Assembly (NCBI RefSeq): GCF_903642095.1
Contig: NZ_CAHJWD020000378.1
Coordinates: 1-47,713, forward strand
Length of the DNA stretch: 47,713 nucleotides
Source of the DNA: Bathymodiolus brooksi thiotrophic gill symbiont
GTDB lineage: Bacteria > Pseudomonadota > Gammaproteobacteria > PS1 > Pseudothioglobaceae
Direction: 5' to 3'
This document shows, in pieces, positions 8,176 to 17,318 of this stretch. Every line of letters begins with the position of its first letter. Position 1 is the first letter of the stretch. The notes under the pieces are model-generated. The model worked only from the letters and a program-made list of their open reading frames with translations. It was not told the DNA's origin and ran no database searches. The translations under genes and the position numbers were made by a program.

Positions 8176-10050
8176 ATGGCAATAAAAACCAAGGAATATT
8201 TGGCTAAAATCCGCTCTAAGACTGGTCTTTCGGACTATAAAATAGCACAAACATACGACATTAATCAGTCTAATCTAAGTAAATACAAATCAGGAAAATC
8301 CGCCCTATCTGAAACCCACGCTTGGCTGTTTGCCAGTATTTTGGGTATCAATCCTGCCGAAGTTGTTGCCAACACCAAGCTTGAACAAGCAAAATTAAGC
8401 AACAATGAATCGAAGGTCAAATTTTGGCAAGAGCAACTAGAAAACCTTGCAAGCAACTCAGAGCCTTTAAAAATTGACATTGCACAAATTAACCCTATTG
8501 TTGGAGATTTAAGCGAAAATACGAATAATATTATCAATTTGTCACGAAAATCTCATGAACTGGGTGCGCATTTATTGGTTTTTCCAGAATTGGCACTCAG
8601 CGGCTATCCACCAGAAGATTTACTCTTGCGTAAAGGTTTTATTGATCAAGTAGAAATCAATATTGAAAAAATACGCAAACAACTGCCTGAGTCTATGAGC
8701 ATTTTATTTGGTGCTCCCATTTTTATTGATGGACATTTATATAACAGTGCTTGCTTAATACAACATGGTCGTGTGCGTTATTACCACAAACAATGCTTAC
8801 CTAATTATGGCGTGTTTGACGAAAAACGCTACTTTACGCCTGGGCAAGATGTCATGGTGTTTGAATGCCAAAAGCAACGCATTGGTGTATTAATTTGTGA
8901 AGATGCTTGGGATGAGTCACCTGTCAATACCGTGGTAAACCATGGTGCACAAACGATTATTAGCCTCAATGCCTCTCCTTTTCAAAAGGACAAGCACGCA
9001 CAACGCCTAAAGGTTATCAAACAGAGGGTTTTGGAAAACAAAGTGGGGTTTATTTATGTCAATATGGTTGGTGGGCAAGATGAATTGGTATTTGATGGCG
9101 GTTCATTTGCGATGAACAACAAAGGTGAAATCACCCATCAATTGCCCTTTTTTCAAGCAATGACCCACGCTCTAAACATACCAATAATGATGCAAAGTAT
9201 TGAAACAACGGAAGAGACTATTTATAACGCCTTGGTGTTAGCCACCAAAGATTACATTAAAAAAAACGGCGTGTTTAATGGTGCTGTCATTGGTTTATCA
9301 GGGGGGATTGATTCCGCTTTAACGCTAGCTATTGCTGTTGATGCAATTGGTAATGAGAATGTTCAAGCGGTAATGATGCCGTATGAATACACCTCTGATA
9401 TGAGTTTAGAAGATGCTAGAGCACAAGCCAGCAGTATGAATGTCGATTATCATGAAGTTAATATCCACCCGATGGTAAGCAGCTTTAATATGCAACTTAG
9501 CCCTCTATTCTCAGGCAAACAGCCTGACACCACTGAAGAAAACCTACAGGCACGCATTCGTGGCACGCTACTCATGGCAATATCCAATAAATCTGGAAAA
9601 ATTCTACTCACCACAGGTAACAAATCCGAGATGGCAGTTGGTTATGCCACTTTATATGGTGATATGTCTGGTGGTTTTGCCCCACTCAAGGATATTGCCA
9701 AAACACTGGTCTATCGTCTTGCCAAATATCGTAATTCTGTCAATTATGTCATTCCTGAGCGTGTGATTGACCGCCCCCCATCGGCAGAACTCGCCCCCAA
9801 CCAAATTGACCAAGATTCCCTGCCTCCCTATGATGAGTTGGATGCAATATTGTCTCTATTTGTTGAACAAAAACACACTGTTGCACATATTGTTAAGCAA
9901 GGCTTTGATGAGAAAATCGTTAAGCGTATTAGTCAAATGGTGCTTGATAATGAATACAAACGCCGGCAAAGCCCCCCTGGCCCCAAAATTAGCCAAAATT
10001 CTTTTGGCAAAGAACGCCGCTATCCCATGACCAGTAAGTTCCAACCTTAA
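8176..10050 (+). CDS. nadE: Glutamine-dependent NAD+ synthetase with N-terminal HTH domain
   Basis: The 624-residue protein makes NAD+ from nicotinate adenine dinucleotide using glutamine. Residues 99-340 are the nitrilase-type glutaminase domain with catalytic triad Glu138 (FPELALSGYP), Lys205 (YYHKQCLPNYG) and Cys241 (GVLICEDAW). The synthetase domain has the pyrophosphatase loop GLSGGIDSALT near residue 375 and TTGNKSEMAVGYATLYGD. Unusually, about 98 residues precede the normal start of the family. Residues 1-65 look like a Cro/C1-type helix-turn-helix (SDYKIAQTYDINQSNLSKYK), followed by a charged helix to residue 95. There is no ATG, GTG or TTG near the canonical start (EPLKIDIAQINP), so the extension is translated as one piece. 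The HTH could allow DNA binding or self-regulation, which is inference. Confidence 0.93.
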   Translation: MAIKTKEYLAKIRSKTGLSDYKIAQTYDINQSNLSKYKSGKSALSETHAWLFASILGINPAEVVANTKLEQAKLSNNESKVKFWQEQLENLASNSEPLKIDIAQINPIVGDLSENTNNIINLSRKSHELGAHLLVFPELALSGYPPEDLLLRKGFIDQVEINIEKIRKQLPESMSILFGAPIFIDGHLYNSACLIQHGRVRYYHKQCLPNYGVFDEKRYFTPGQDVMVFECQKQRIGVLICEDAWDESPVNTVVNHGAQTIISLNASPFQKDKHAQRLKVIKQRVLENKVGFIYVNMVGGQDELVFDGGSFAMNNKGEITHQLPFFQAMTHALNIPIMMQSIETTEETIYNALVLATKDYIKKNGVFNGAVIGLSGGIDSALTLAIAVDAIGNENVQAVMMPYEYTSDMSLEDARAQASSMNVDYHEVNIHPMVSSFNMQLSPLFSGKQPDTTEENLQARIRGTLLMAISNKSGKILLTTGNKSEMAVGYATLYGDMSGGFAPLKDIAKTLVYRLAKYRNSVNYVIPERVIDRPPSAELAPNQIDQDSLPPYDELDAILSLFVEQKHTVAHIVKQGFDEKIVKRISQMVLDNEYKRRQSPPGPKISQNSFGKERRYPMTSKFQP

Positions 10051-10126
10051 ATATGCTTTTAAAAAATCAATTGAATTTTTAATTATCTTAGAATTGTGCT
10101 TATCAATCTTGTAAAATTCACGGTTA

Positions 10127-10203
10127 CGGGGCGTAGCGCAGTCTGGTAGCGTACCACACTGGGGGTGTGGTGGTCACAGGTTCAAATCCTGTCGTCCCGA
10201 CCA
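10127..10203 (+). tRNA. tRNA-Pro, anticodon GGG
   Basis: The 77-base gene folds as a full cloverleaf. The acceptor arms CGGGGCG and CGTCCCG pair with one G-U. The anticodon stem CCACA/TGTGG encloses the loop CTGGGGG, giving anticodon GGG (reads CCC and CCU). The T arm is ACAGG-TTCAAAT-CCTGT, and CCA is encoded at 10201-10203. Confidence 0.97.
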
Positions 10204-10333
10204 ATTTACAGTATTAAAGTTGATAAACTCAAAATACCTAGGGTTTTAAAGTAACATTAGCACTTAGGGCTAACAAACCTCTAGTAACCCTATTCAAGCA
10301 AAAAAAAATGGGGATTCTTTGAGGAGAGAAAAA

Positions 10334-10819
10334 ATGAAACAATACAAAATAAAAAGCTTAATAGTAGTGTTTTTAGGTGTTGTAATACTACTTGTAGGGA
10401 ATGCAATAGCAAATGAGCGGTACGGTAAACAAAAAGTTGTTTACCATATTAACTACGATGATCCAGATGCTCAAATAGGTGCTTTGCGCAATGTGCAAAA
10501 CCACATTAACGCTGTTGGCAAGGAAAATCTAGATTTTAAAATCGTAATGCATGGCGATGGGCTTTCACTATTGCTTGAGCCTGATGCCTTAGGGAACACC
10601 AAATTAAAGCGTGGCAATGCGACCAATGAACTTCAAGCAAGAATTTCTGGACTAAAAGACCAAGGCATTCAGTTTCAAGTATGTGCCAATACATTACAAG
10701 GTAAAAAAATCAGTTACGAAGACGACCTATATGATGTAGATAAGGCAGACATTGTGCCAAGTGGCGTTGCTGAGTTATCTCGTTTGCAGCAAATGGGTTA
10801 CACTTATATCAAGCCTTAG
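10334..10819 (+). CDS. Secreted DsrE/DsrF-like family protein
   Basis: I place the start at the ATG at 10334 because GAGGAG lies seven to fourteen bases upstream; a longer TTG start at 10319 would put this site inside the gene. The 161-residue product begins with a signal peptide or anchor (residues 7-26, IKSLIVVFLGVVILLVGNAIA). The rest is a DsrE-fold domain: VVYHINYDDPDAQIGALRNVQNH, FKIVMHGDGLSLLL and a conserved cysteine in FQVCANTLQG. DsrE-fold proteins act in sulfur-transfer and sulfur-oxidation systems, and periplasmic versions are common in sulfur oxidisers. The exact substrate is not known. It is convergent with pabB, 32 bp away. Confidence 0.8.
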   Translation: MKQYKIKSLIVVFLGVVILLVGNAIANERYGKQKVVYHINYDDPDAQIGALRNVQNHINAVGKENLDFKIVMHGDGLSLLLEPDALGNTKLKRGNATNELQARISGLKDQGIQFQVCANTLQGKKISYEDDLYDVDKADIVPSGVAELSRLQQMGYTYIKP

Positions 10820-10851
10820 TTATTCAGATTAACGCTATACAATCCTATTTT

Positions 10852-12150
10852 CTAAGCATTTGATGTAAAAATTTGCAACATACCTTTGGCTTTGTGCTGA
10901 GTTTCTTGTAGTTCTCGTTTAGCAATAGAATCAAATACAATGCCAGCACCCACTCTAAAGACTAGAGTATTGTTTTGCTGGGTAAGAGTGCGTATAAGAA
11001 TGTTAAAATCCATTTTTCCATTGCTACTAATGTAGCCCAGTGATCCTGTATAGGCTTGGCGTGGCATTTTCTCTAATTCAGCAATGATTTGCATGCAGCG
11101 CACTTTGGGGCAGCCAGTAATAGTGCCTCCCGGAAATAAAGCGCTAATTAAGTGCTTAATAGTGATGTGTGGCTTGATTTTTCCTCGAATATTGGAAACG
11201 ATATGATGAACAAAGGGGTAACTTTCTAGTGTCATAATCTCGTTGACATAAATAGAGCCATGTTCACACACCCTACCCAAATCATTACGCCCTAAATCAA
11301 GTAGCATAATGTGTTCTGCTTGCTCTTTGGGATGGTTGATTAATTGTGTTTTCAAACGATTATCGCTTTCACCTTGACCACGGGGGTGTGTGCCAGCAAT
11401 CGGACGAGTCTCTACTTTGTTACCATCAACACTAAACAAGCGTTCAGGTGAAGAAGAGATAATGCTAAAGTTTTCAAACTGTGCCAAAGCAGAAAAAGGT
11501 GCTGGATTGGATTTTTTTAGCGCTTGATACACTTGTGTTGGGCTAGTATCAGCCACCAATTTGCACTGCCATTGTCTGGATAAATTTACCTGAAACACAT
11601 CCCCTGCCACAATATAGTCGCGACTACGATTAACACCATTAATAAACTTAGATTCTTGCTCCGAAACCAGCGTACCTTGAATGGGTGCAGATTGAATACC
11701 TTGCAATTGCGAAATATCTGATAGTGTTTGGTCTATTCGCTGCTGGTTGTCAAATTGATCTAGTAAATAAGTCTGTTGCTGATGGTGATCAACAACAATC
11801 GCAGTAGGAATCCTAACGGCAATTGCTACAGGCTGATCACCCAGCAACAAGTCTTTCTTTAGTATCGGCTCAATTTGCCCAACCAATTCATACGATAAAT
11901 ACACAAACCAGCCACCAGTAAAAGGTAAATCACTTTCTACAAAAGGTGTGTCAGCCTTTGACTCTAGTTTATTCAGAAAATCAAAATCCTCCAAGTTGTT
12001 CAAAACTATTTGCTCAATAGGGTGAGCAAATAGAATAGAATACCGATTATTTTGATTGTGAATGACGCTTTCCAATAAAAAAGGATAGCGTTGAGCATTC
12101 AAATGACACAAGGCATCTAGTGCTACCTCAGGAATTAACAGAGGCTTCAC
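10852..12150 (-). CDS. pabB: Aminodeoxychorismate synthase component I (PabB/TrpE family)
   Basis: The 432-residue chorismate-binding enzyme would convert chorismate plus ammonia to 4-amino-4-deoxychorismate for folate. Visible motifs are VNLSRQW, SPERLFSVDGN, the PIAGTHPRG loop, the metal-binding AEHIMLLDLGRNDLGRV, and GTITGCPKVRCMQIIAELE. The length fits PabB and is shorter than typical TrpE. The PIAGT loop has Ala where enterobacterial PabB has the catalytic Lys of PIKGT; Ala is typical of TrpE but also occurs in PabB from other groups, so the product specificity is not certain. It starts 18 bp after pal on the same strand, an unusual addition to a tol-pal cluster. Confidence 0.85.
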   Translation of the reverse strand: MKPLLIPEVALDALCHLNAQRYPFLLESVIHNQNNRYSILFAHPIEQIVLNNLEDFDFLNKLESKADTPFVESDLPFTGGWFVYLSYELVGQIEPILKKDLLLGDQPVAIAVRIPTAIVVDHHQQQTYLLDQFDNQQRIDQTLSDISQLQGIQSAPIQGTLVSEQESKFINGVNRSRDYIVAGDVFQVNLSRQWQCKLVADTSPTQVYQALKKSNPAPFSALAQFENFSIISSSPERLFSVDGNKVETRPIAGTHPRGQGESDNRLKTQLINHPKEQAEHIMLLDLGRNDLGRVCEHGSIYVNEIMTLESYPFVHHIVSNIRGKIKPHITIKHLISALFPGGTITGCPKVRCMQIIAELEKMPRQAYTGSLGYISSNGKMDFNILIRTLTQQNNTLVFRVGAGIVFDSIAKRELQETQHKAKGMLQIFTSNA

Positions 12151-12168
12151 TACTGAGTGTTTTTGGTG

Positions 12169-12735
12169 TTACTGATAAACAAACTCAACGCGACGATTTT
12201 TTTGCCAGCCGGCTTCGTTATCCATCTCGCTTTGTGGGTTTTCCTCACCATAACTAACAACTTCAATTCTTTTACCGATATCTCCGCTAACGCTGATTGC
12301 TTTTTTAACATTCAAGGCGCGATTTTCCCCTAAAGCTAAGTTATACTCACGTGTGCCACGAGCATCTGCATGCCCTTCTAAGCGCAATCTAACAGTTGGA
12401 TTATCTTGCATAAATTGAATATGTTTAGCCACCTCTTGGGAGTCTTTATCACTAACTTTAGTGCCATCATAAGAAAAATATAAGCTAAAGTTGGCACCAC
12501 TCGCTTCCAACTCTTTTACCGCTTTTTTTCTACTTTCTTCTGGCATAACTTCTAGTTTTGAAAACAGGCTGTCTAACTCGTTCCATTCAAAACTTGCCTG
12601 CTCCCCAACAACGGGACCAACCTCGTTTTGCCCTATATCTTCAACAATAACTTTATCTTTATTTGATTTAAATCTATCTAGCATTGAGCAAGCACTCAAG
12701 ACAGTAACCAACGGTAAAATAACCAATATTTTCAT
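12169..12735 (-). CDS. pal: Peptidoglycan-associated lipoprotein Pal
   Basis: The 188-residue outer-membrane lipoprotein has a short signal and lipobox LSAC with the lipidated Cys16. A linker follows, then an OmpA-type peptidoglycan-binding domain from about residue 75. The signature is RLRLEGHADARGTREYNLALG and NRRVEFVY. Pal forms the outer-membrane end of the Tol-Pal system, tethering the envelope during division with TolB. It lies 14 bp after tolB. tolQRA are not in the window. Confidence 0.95.
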   Translation of the reverse strand: MKILVILPLVTVLSACSMLDRFKSNKDKVIVEDIGQNEVGPVVGEQASFEWNELDSLFSKLEVMPEESRKKAVKELEASGANFSLYFSYDGTKVSDKDSQEVAKHIQFMQDNPTVRLRLEGHADARGTREYNLALGENRALNVKKAISVSGDIGKRIEVVSYGEENPQSEMDNEAGWQKNRRVEFVYQ

Positions 12736-12749
12736 TTTTTTCTCCTATT

Positions 12750-14042
12750 TTATTTTTCTAAATGAGTCGACCAATTCGGCTCTCTTACTTCCACATCGTG
12801 TGAGGATAATTCATACGAGCGACTACCCTTTACAGATATAACAGACAACATACCTTTTTTCTTACGATTACTAGAAAAAATAATCATATCTCCATTTGGC
12901 GAAAAATGTGGCGATTCGTCTAACAATCCATTACTCATCACACTTAACTCTTGAGTTTCAATATTTAACATAGCAATACGGTAATCGCTATCTACCCGAT
13001 GCACTAGGGCTAAATAGTTGCCATCAGGGGAAAACGCCGCCTTAGCATTATAACTTCCTGTGTAGCTAACACGCCTAATGTCTCCACTTTTTAAATTTTT
13101 AATATACACCTGCACCTGACCAGAACGGTCAGAAGTGAATACAATATTTTTGCCATCAGGGGAGTAACTAGCTTCTGTGTCAATACCTTTATACTTTGTC
13201 CATCGAGTAAAGCGTTTATTTTCTAAGTTATAAGCGTAAATATCTTTATTGCCGTTCATTGACATAGTCATTAATATTTTTTTACCATTTGGATGCCAAC
13301 TTGGTGAAGAGGCAATGCCGTCAAAATGTGGCAATCTTTCAATTTTTTTACGCATAAATGGATACCAAATAAATACTTCTGAGCGTCCATTTTGAAAGGA
13401 GACATAAGCAATTTTCTTATCTTTATACGCTCGATCTGGAGACCAAACTGGGGAAAGAATTGGTGCGTTCTGTTCAATGCGGCTTTTGGAATTCATGGCA
13501 TCTGCATCAGAGATATTAAGCCGGTAAACTCTTTCGCCTTCTGCATCTTCTGACACTGTAATATAAGTGAGTAGCGTGTTAAATGAGCCGTTTTCACCTA
13601 ATAATGCTTCATAAATATGGTCGCTAATTTGATGTGCCACCTTTCTAAATCCATTAACAGAAACACGGGTCGTGCGATTAAATAACTTAGTGTTACTATA
13701 AACATCAAACAAGTTAATGGTAAGCTTGTAAGTTTCATTACTTTCTTTCTCAATACTACCAATAACGAGTGCTTCTATATTTTGTTCTTTCCAGTGCTGT
13801 GCGTTAATTTTATTCACTATAGTATCAGGAATAAGCACATTAAATCGTCCTGAGCGTGTCAAATTATCATAAATAATTTTTGAAATATCTTTACCTTTTG
13901 TGCCTTTTCCAATCAGTTTAAATTTACTAACAGCAATCGGAAAGGCATTTTCGTTCTTCTTTACCACCGTTACTTCTAATGCGCCATGGGTGATACCAAC
14001 ACTAAGTATTAAACACAACATTATCCATTGTTTAATTTTCAT
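12750..14042 (-). CDS. tolB: Tol-Pal system periplasmic protein TolB
   Basis: The 430-residue secreted protein has a signal peptide ending near ITHGA (about residue 21), an N-terminal TolB domain, and a six-bladed beta-propeller built of WD40-like repeats. Typical repeat phrases are APILSPVWSPD, SSPSWHPNGKKI, EASYSPDGKNIVFTSDRSG, AAFSPDGNYLAL and SPHFSPNGDMIIFSSNR. It contacts Pal and the Tol inner-membrane proteins. It overlaps the iscX stop by four bases at its start and is followed closely by pal. Confidence 0.95.
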   Translation of the reverse strand: MKIKQWIMLCLILSVGITHGALEVTVVKKNENAFPIAVSKFKLIGKGTKGKDISKIIYDNLTRSGRFNVLIPDTIVNKINAQHWKEQNIEALVIGSIEKESNETYKLTINLFDVYSNTKLFNRTTRVSVNGFRKVAHQISDHIYEALLGENGSFNTLLTYITVSEDAEGERVYRLNISDADAMNSKSRIEQNAPILSPVWSPDRAYKDKKIAYVSFQNGRSEVFIWYPFMRKKIERLPHFDGIASSPSWHPNGKKILMTMSMNGNKDIYAYNLENKRFTRWTKYKGIDTEASYSPDGKNIVFTSDRSGQVQVYIKNLKSGDIRRVSYTGSYNAKAAFSPDGNYLALVHRVDSDYRIAMLNIETQELSVMSNGLLDESPHFSPNGDMIIFSSNRKKKGMLSVISVKGSRSYELSSHDVEVREPNWSTHLEK

Positions 14043-14233
14043 TTTCTCTCTTCAATCCAGTTCATTTGAATTGCCTCTAAAATTTTTTCGCCCGATTTGT
14101 CCTCTTCATCGTTAAACTCTGCCAAATTAATCACCATTTTCCTAAGATCAACAAAGCTGACAAAGGTAGGGTCAAAATCAGGATGCGCCTCATCAAGCGC
14201 AATAGCAACATCTAAAGATTCAGTCCAAAGCAT
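14039..14233 (-). CDS. iscX: IscX-family small acidic protein
   Basis: The 64-residue acidic protein matches IscX (YfhJ): LDVAIALDEAHPDFDP, then FVDLRKMVINLAEFNDEED and a C-terminal EKILEAIQMNWIEE. IscX binds IscS and iron and tunes iron-sulfur cluster assembly. In many genomes it closes the isc operon; here it stands alone between spoT and tolB, overlapping the tolB start by four bases. This suggests translational coupling with an envelope gene, which is a peculiar partner. Confidence in the family is high. Confidence 0.9.
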   Translation of the reverse strand: MLWTESLDVAIALDEAHPDFDPTFVSFVDLRKMVINLAEFNDEEDKSGEKILEAIQMNWIEERK

Positions 14234-14276
14234 AATTATAAAATATCTCTCGCCAATAAAAGTGTCAATTTTAAAC

Positions 14277-16469
14277 CTATCTGAGTGTTAAATTAGTATT
14301 TTTTTTACGACTGTTATTCCGTATCACTGAATGCACAAATTCTAAGCTTTTAATGGCATATATTACCTCATCTAACTTAGTAATACTTGGCACGCTAATC
14401 ACTAGATTCAGCCCTTTCATAGTATAGTCTCGCTCTTCTAATTCTATATTCTCAATATTCACATTAATTTTAGCAATGGCATTAGCAATTGAAGCCAACA
14501 TACCTCGGCGATTTTCAATTTTCACATGGATTTCTACTTCAAATTCCTCACCTTCATCCACTTGCCAATTTACTTCCATCCACTGCTCACCTTTTTGTTT
14601 GGCGCGTATCAAGTTGCCACAATCAAATCGATGTAACACCATGCCCTTGCTGTTGGTTAGCACACCAGCTGCCCTGTCGCCAGGGATTGGATAACAACAG
14701 CGTGAAAAATTAATTGGATTGCCTTTTGTGCCTTTAATATTAATGCGATTGGCTGAAATATTACCTTCTTTTTCATTTAATTTATTAAGCACAAAAGAGA
14801 TTAAAATCTCAGATAAAGCAATTTTAATATAAAGATCTGCCTTGGAATCACATTTCAAATCTAGCAAGCAATCTTGCCACTTTTCTTCACTAATCAGCAC
14901 CCCGTCTCCTAGATATTCCAAGGCATTGGTTAATAAATACTCCCCCAGTTGTATTAATTCAGGAACTGACTCTTCTTTGAGTTTAGACTTAATTGAAGTT
15001 TTTGCTTTTGCTGTTACTACAATTTTTAACCAAGATGGCTGTGGCTTAGCATTTTCATCGGTCATAATTTCAATCGTCTGACCTGTTTTTAACTCTTTGG
15101 AAAGCGATGCACTCACTTGATCTACCTTAGCCCTAAGAGTGTGATTACCAACTTTGGTGTGTATGCTGTAAGCAAAATCTAATACCGTAGATTTATAAGG
15201 CAATTGAATAATTTCACCTTTGGGTGTGAATACAAATATCTCTGATGGAAATAAATCAATTTTAGTTTCTTCTAAAAATTCAATTGAGGTGCCTGAATTT
15301 TCTTGAATATCTAATAAAGACCCAATCCAGTTATTCGCTAATTCTGAAGAATTAGCACTTTTGCTTTTATAATACCAATGTGCTGCAATGCCGTATTCGG
15401 AGATAAAATCCATATCTTCTGAACGAATTTGCACTTCAATAAAAATTTTACTCGGGCCAAATAAGACAGTATGTAATGATTGATAGCCATTAACTTTCGG
15501 TAAAGCAATATAATCTTTAAACTTGCCTGGTACAGGCTTATATAAGTTATGAATAATGCCCAACGCTTGATAACATCTGGACACATCTTTGACAATCACT
15601 CTGAAGGCATACATATCAAGCACTTCTGAAAACTTTAAATGCTTGTTCGTCATTTTTTTGTAGATACTGTAAGTTGCTTTTTTACGCCCACTAATTTTTA
15701 CTTCACTCAACGCCTCTTGTGCTAAACGATGTTTAATCTCACCTTGAATTTGAATAATGATTTCTTTTAAGTTGCCATAGCGCTTATTAATTTGATGTGC
15801 CAATACCTTATGGCGATAAGGGTAAATAAACTTAAAGCACAATTCTTCCAATTCAGATCTAATATTATTCAAACCAAGGCGGCGAGCAATTGGTGCATGA
15901 ATTTCAGCCGTTTCCTTGGCGATACGCAACTGCTTTTGGCGATTAACAGCCCCTAATGTGCGCATATTGTGCAATCTATCTGCCAATTTAATCATCATCA
16001 CGCGCATATCACTACTCATTGCTAAAAACAATTTTCTAAAATTTTGTGCTTGTTGCTCAATATTTGAATGAAATTCTAACCCCGTTAACTTGGAAACACC
16101 TTGCACAATATGCGCCACCTCTTTGCCAAATTCTTCAACAATATTTTCTTGCGTTAATGTCGTGTCTTCAATGCAATCATGCAACAATGCCGCAATAATA
16201 CAATAGCAATCTAGTTTGAGTTCAGCTAAAATCATAGCCACATTAATTGGATGAAATACATAGGCCTCACCTGAATTACGATATTGCCCATCATGTGCTG
16301 TTGCAGCAATTATATACGCCTTGTAAACATTCTCAATCTCTGCTTTTGACATATAAACATTTAATACCTCACACAAATCGCTTATTAAAATTCTTTTTTC
16401 AGGTAAATTTATTTGAGTCCCTTGCATAATAGTTAGTAAAAATGATAAATCTTTGCCATTATAATACAA
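14277..16469 (-). CDS. spoT: Bifunctional (p)ppGpp synthetase/hydrolase SpoT/RelA
   Basis: The 730-residue stringent-response enzyme has all four domains. The HD hydrolase is intact (His73, His97-Asp98, Glu101-Asp102 in ALLHDCIEDT, then KLADRLHNMRTLG). The synthetase domain has YAFRVIVKD, NGYQSLHT and EVQIRSEDMDFISEYG, the acidic SpoT form. TGS (IFVFTPKGEIIQLP) and a C-terminal ACT domain follow. It likely both makes and degrades (p)ppGpp. A second possible start is the ATG at 16427 (Met15), which gives a length closer to E. coli SpoT; I keep the longer frame because no ribosome binding site settles it. It is divergent from bamD by 50 bp. Confidence 0.93.
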   Translation of the reverse strand: MYYNGKDLSFLLTIMQGTQINLPEKRILISDLCEVLNVYMSKAEIENVYKAYIIAATAHDGQYRNSGEAYVFHPINVAMILAELKLDCYCIIAALLHDCIEDTTLTQENIVEEFGKEVAHIVQGVSKLTGLEFHSNIEQQAQNFRKLFLAMSSDMRVMMIKLADRLHNMRTLGAVNRQKQLRIAKETAEIHAPIARRLGLNNIRSELEELCFKFIYPYRHKVLAHQINKRYGNLKEIIIQIQGEIKHRLAQEALSEVKISGRKKATYSIYKKMTNKHLKFSEVLDMYAFRVIVKDVSRCYQALGIIHNLYKPVPGKFKDYIALPKVNGYQSLHTVLFGPSKIFIEVQIRSEDMDFISEYGIAAHWYYKSKSANSSELANNWIGSLLDIQENSGTSIEFLEETKIDLFPSEIFVFTPKGEIIQLPYKSTVLDFAYSIHTKVGNHTLRAKVDQVSASLSKELKTGQTIEIMTDENAKPQPSWLKIVVTAKAKTSIKSKLKEESVPELIQLGEYLLTNALEYLGDGVLISEEKWQDCLLDLKCDSKADLYIKIALSEILISFVLNKLNEKEGNISANRINIKGTKGNPINFSRCCYPIPGDRAAGVLTNSKGMVLHRFDCGNLIRAKQKGEQWMEVNWQVDEGEEFEVEIHVKIENRRGMLASIANAIAKINVNIENIELEERDYTMKGLNLVISVPSITKLDEVIYAIKSLEFVHSVIRNNSRKKNTNLTLR

Positions 16470-16519
16470 ACGCCTCAGTATAATGCCTTCACATATTTGT
16501 AAATATTAACTTTAACATA

Positions 16520-17296
16520 ATGAAAAATACAGTTAGGCTCATTGCCACACTTTTATTCTTAGCTTTTTTTCTCAACGGTTGCCTTCAGGATGACGACAAC
16601 AAAAGAGAGTCCATTACTAAAGGTTGGTCACCTAAAACTTTCTTCAATCAAGCCAAAGAAGAAGCCTCCTTTAGGTCAACAACAAAAGCCATTGAACTTT
16701 ATGAGCAACTGCAAGCCGCCTATCCCGGTTCAAAATATGCATTACAATCTAAATTAGAAGTTGCCTATGCACTGTATAAAGACGAAGACTATGATGAAGC
16801 AATTTTGCGCTTAAATGACTATATTAAACTATACCCTGAACACTTTTCAACACCGTATGCTTATTACTTGCGTGGCATCATATCAGAAGACAAATCACAC
16901 TCTATCTTAGACGGCTATTTGACTGACAATGCTCAGCGTGATATCGACTCTGTCCGTGATGCCTTTAATTACTATATGGCATTAATTAATACATTTCCCA
17001 AGTCAAAATATACCAAAGAAGTCAAAACACGCTTAGTCGTATTGAGAAATATTTTTGCCAGACACGAGTTGTTTGTGGCAATTTATTACACCGAAAGAAA
17101 AGCCAATATCGCTGCCATCAATCGCTCCAAAATTATCATTGAAAAATACCCGAATACGCCGTCAGTGCCTGCAGCATTACATTTAATGGCACATAATTAC
17201 GACCTTATATATATGAAAATACTGGCAAAAGATGCACGCCGTGTATTGAAAAAAAGTTACCCAGCTTATCGTCCACACTATAGTTTAAAGAACTAA
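16520..17296 (+). CDS. bamD: Outer-membrane protein assembly factor BamD
   Basis: The 258-residue lipoprotein has a signal peptide and lipobox LNGC with lipidated Cys21. The mature part is a set of tetratricopeptide-like repeats: AIELYEQLQAAYPGSKYALQ, AILRLNDYIKLYPEHFSTPYAYYLRG and AFNYYMALINTFPKSKY. BamD is the essential lipoprotein partner of BamA in outer-membrane protein insertion. It is divergent from spoT and followed after 22 bp by an MFS gene on the same strand. Confidence 0.94.
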   Translation: MKNTVRLIATLLFLAFFLNGCLQDDDNKRESITKGWSPKTFFNQAKEEASFRSTTKAIELYEQLQAAYPGSKYALQSKLEVAYALYKDEDYDEAILRLNDYIKLYPEHFSTPYAYYLRGIISEDKSHSILDGYLTDNAQRDIDSVRDAFNYYMALINTFPKSKYTKEVKTRLVVLRNIFARHELFVAIYYTERKANIAAINRSKIIIEKYPNTPSVPAALHLMAHNYDLIYMKILAKDARRVLKKSYPAYRPHYSLKN

Positions 17297-17318
17297 TATT
17301 AAGAGTTTTGCATAATTT

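Noticed and set aside
10071..10117. Promoter for tRNA-Pro
   Set aside because: Several weak -35 and -10 matches exist (TTGAAT, TAGAAT, TAAAAT), but none has standard spacing, so no call is made.
10216..10232. FNR-like site upstream of the DsrE-like gene (TTGATAAACTCAA)
   Set aside because: The half-site spacing is one base short and the second half is not ATCAA.
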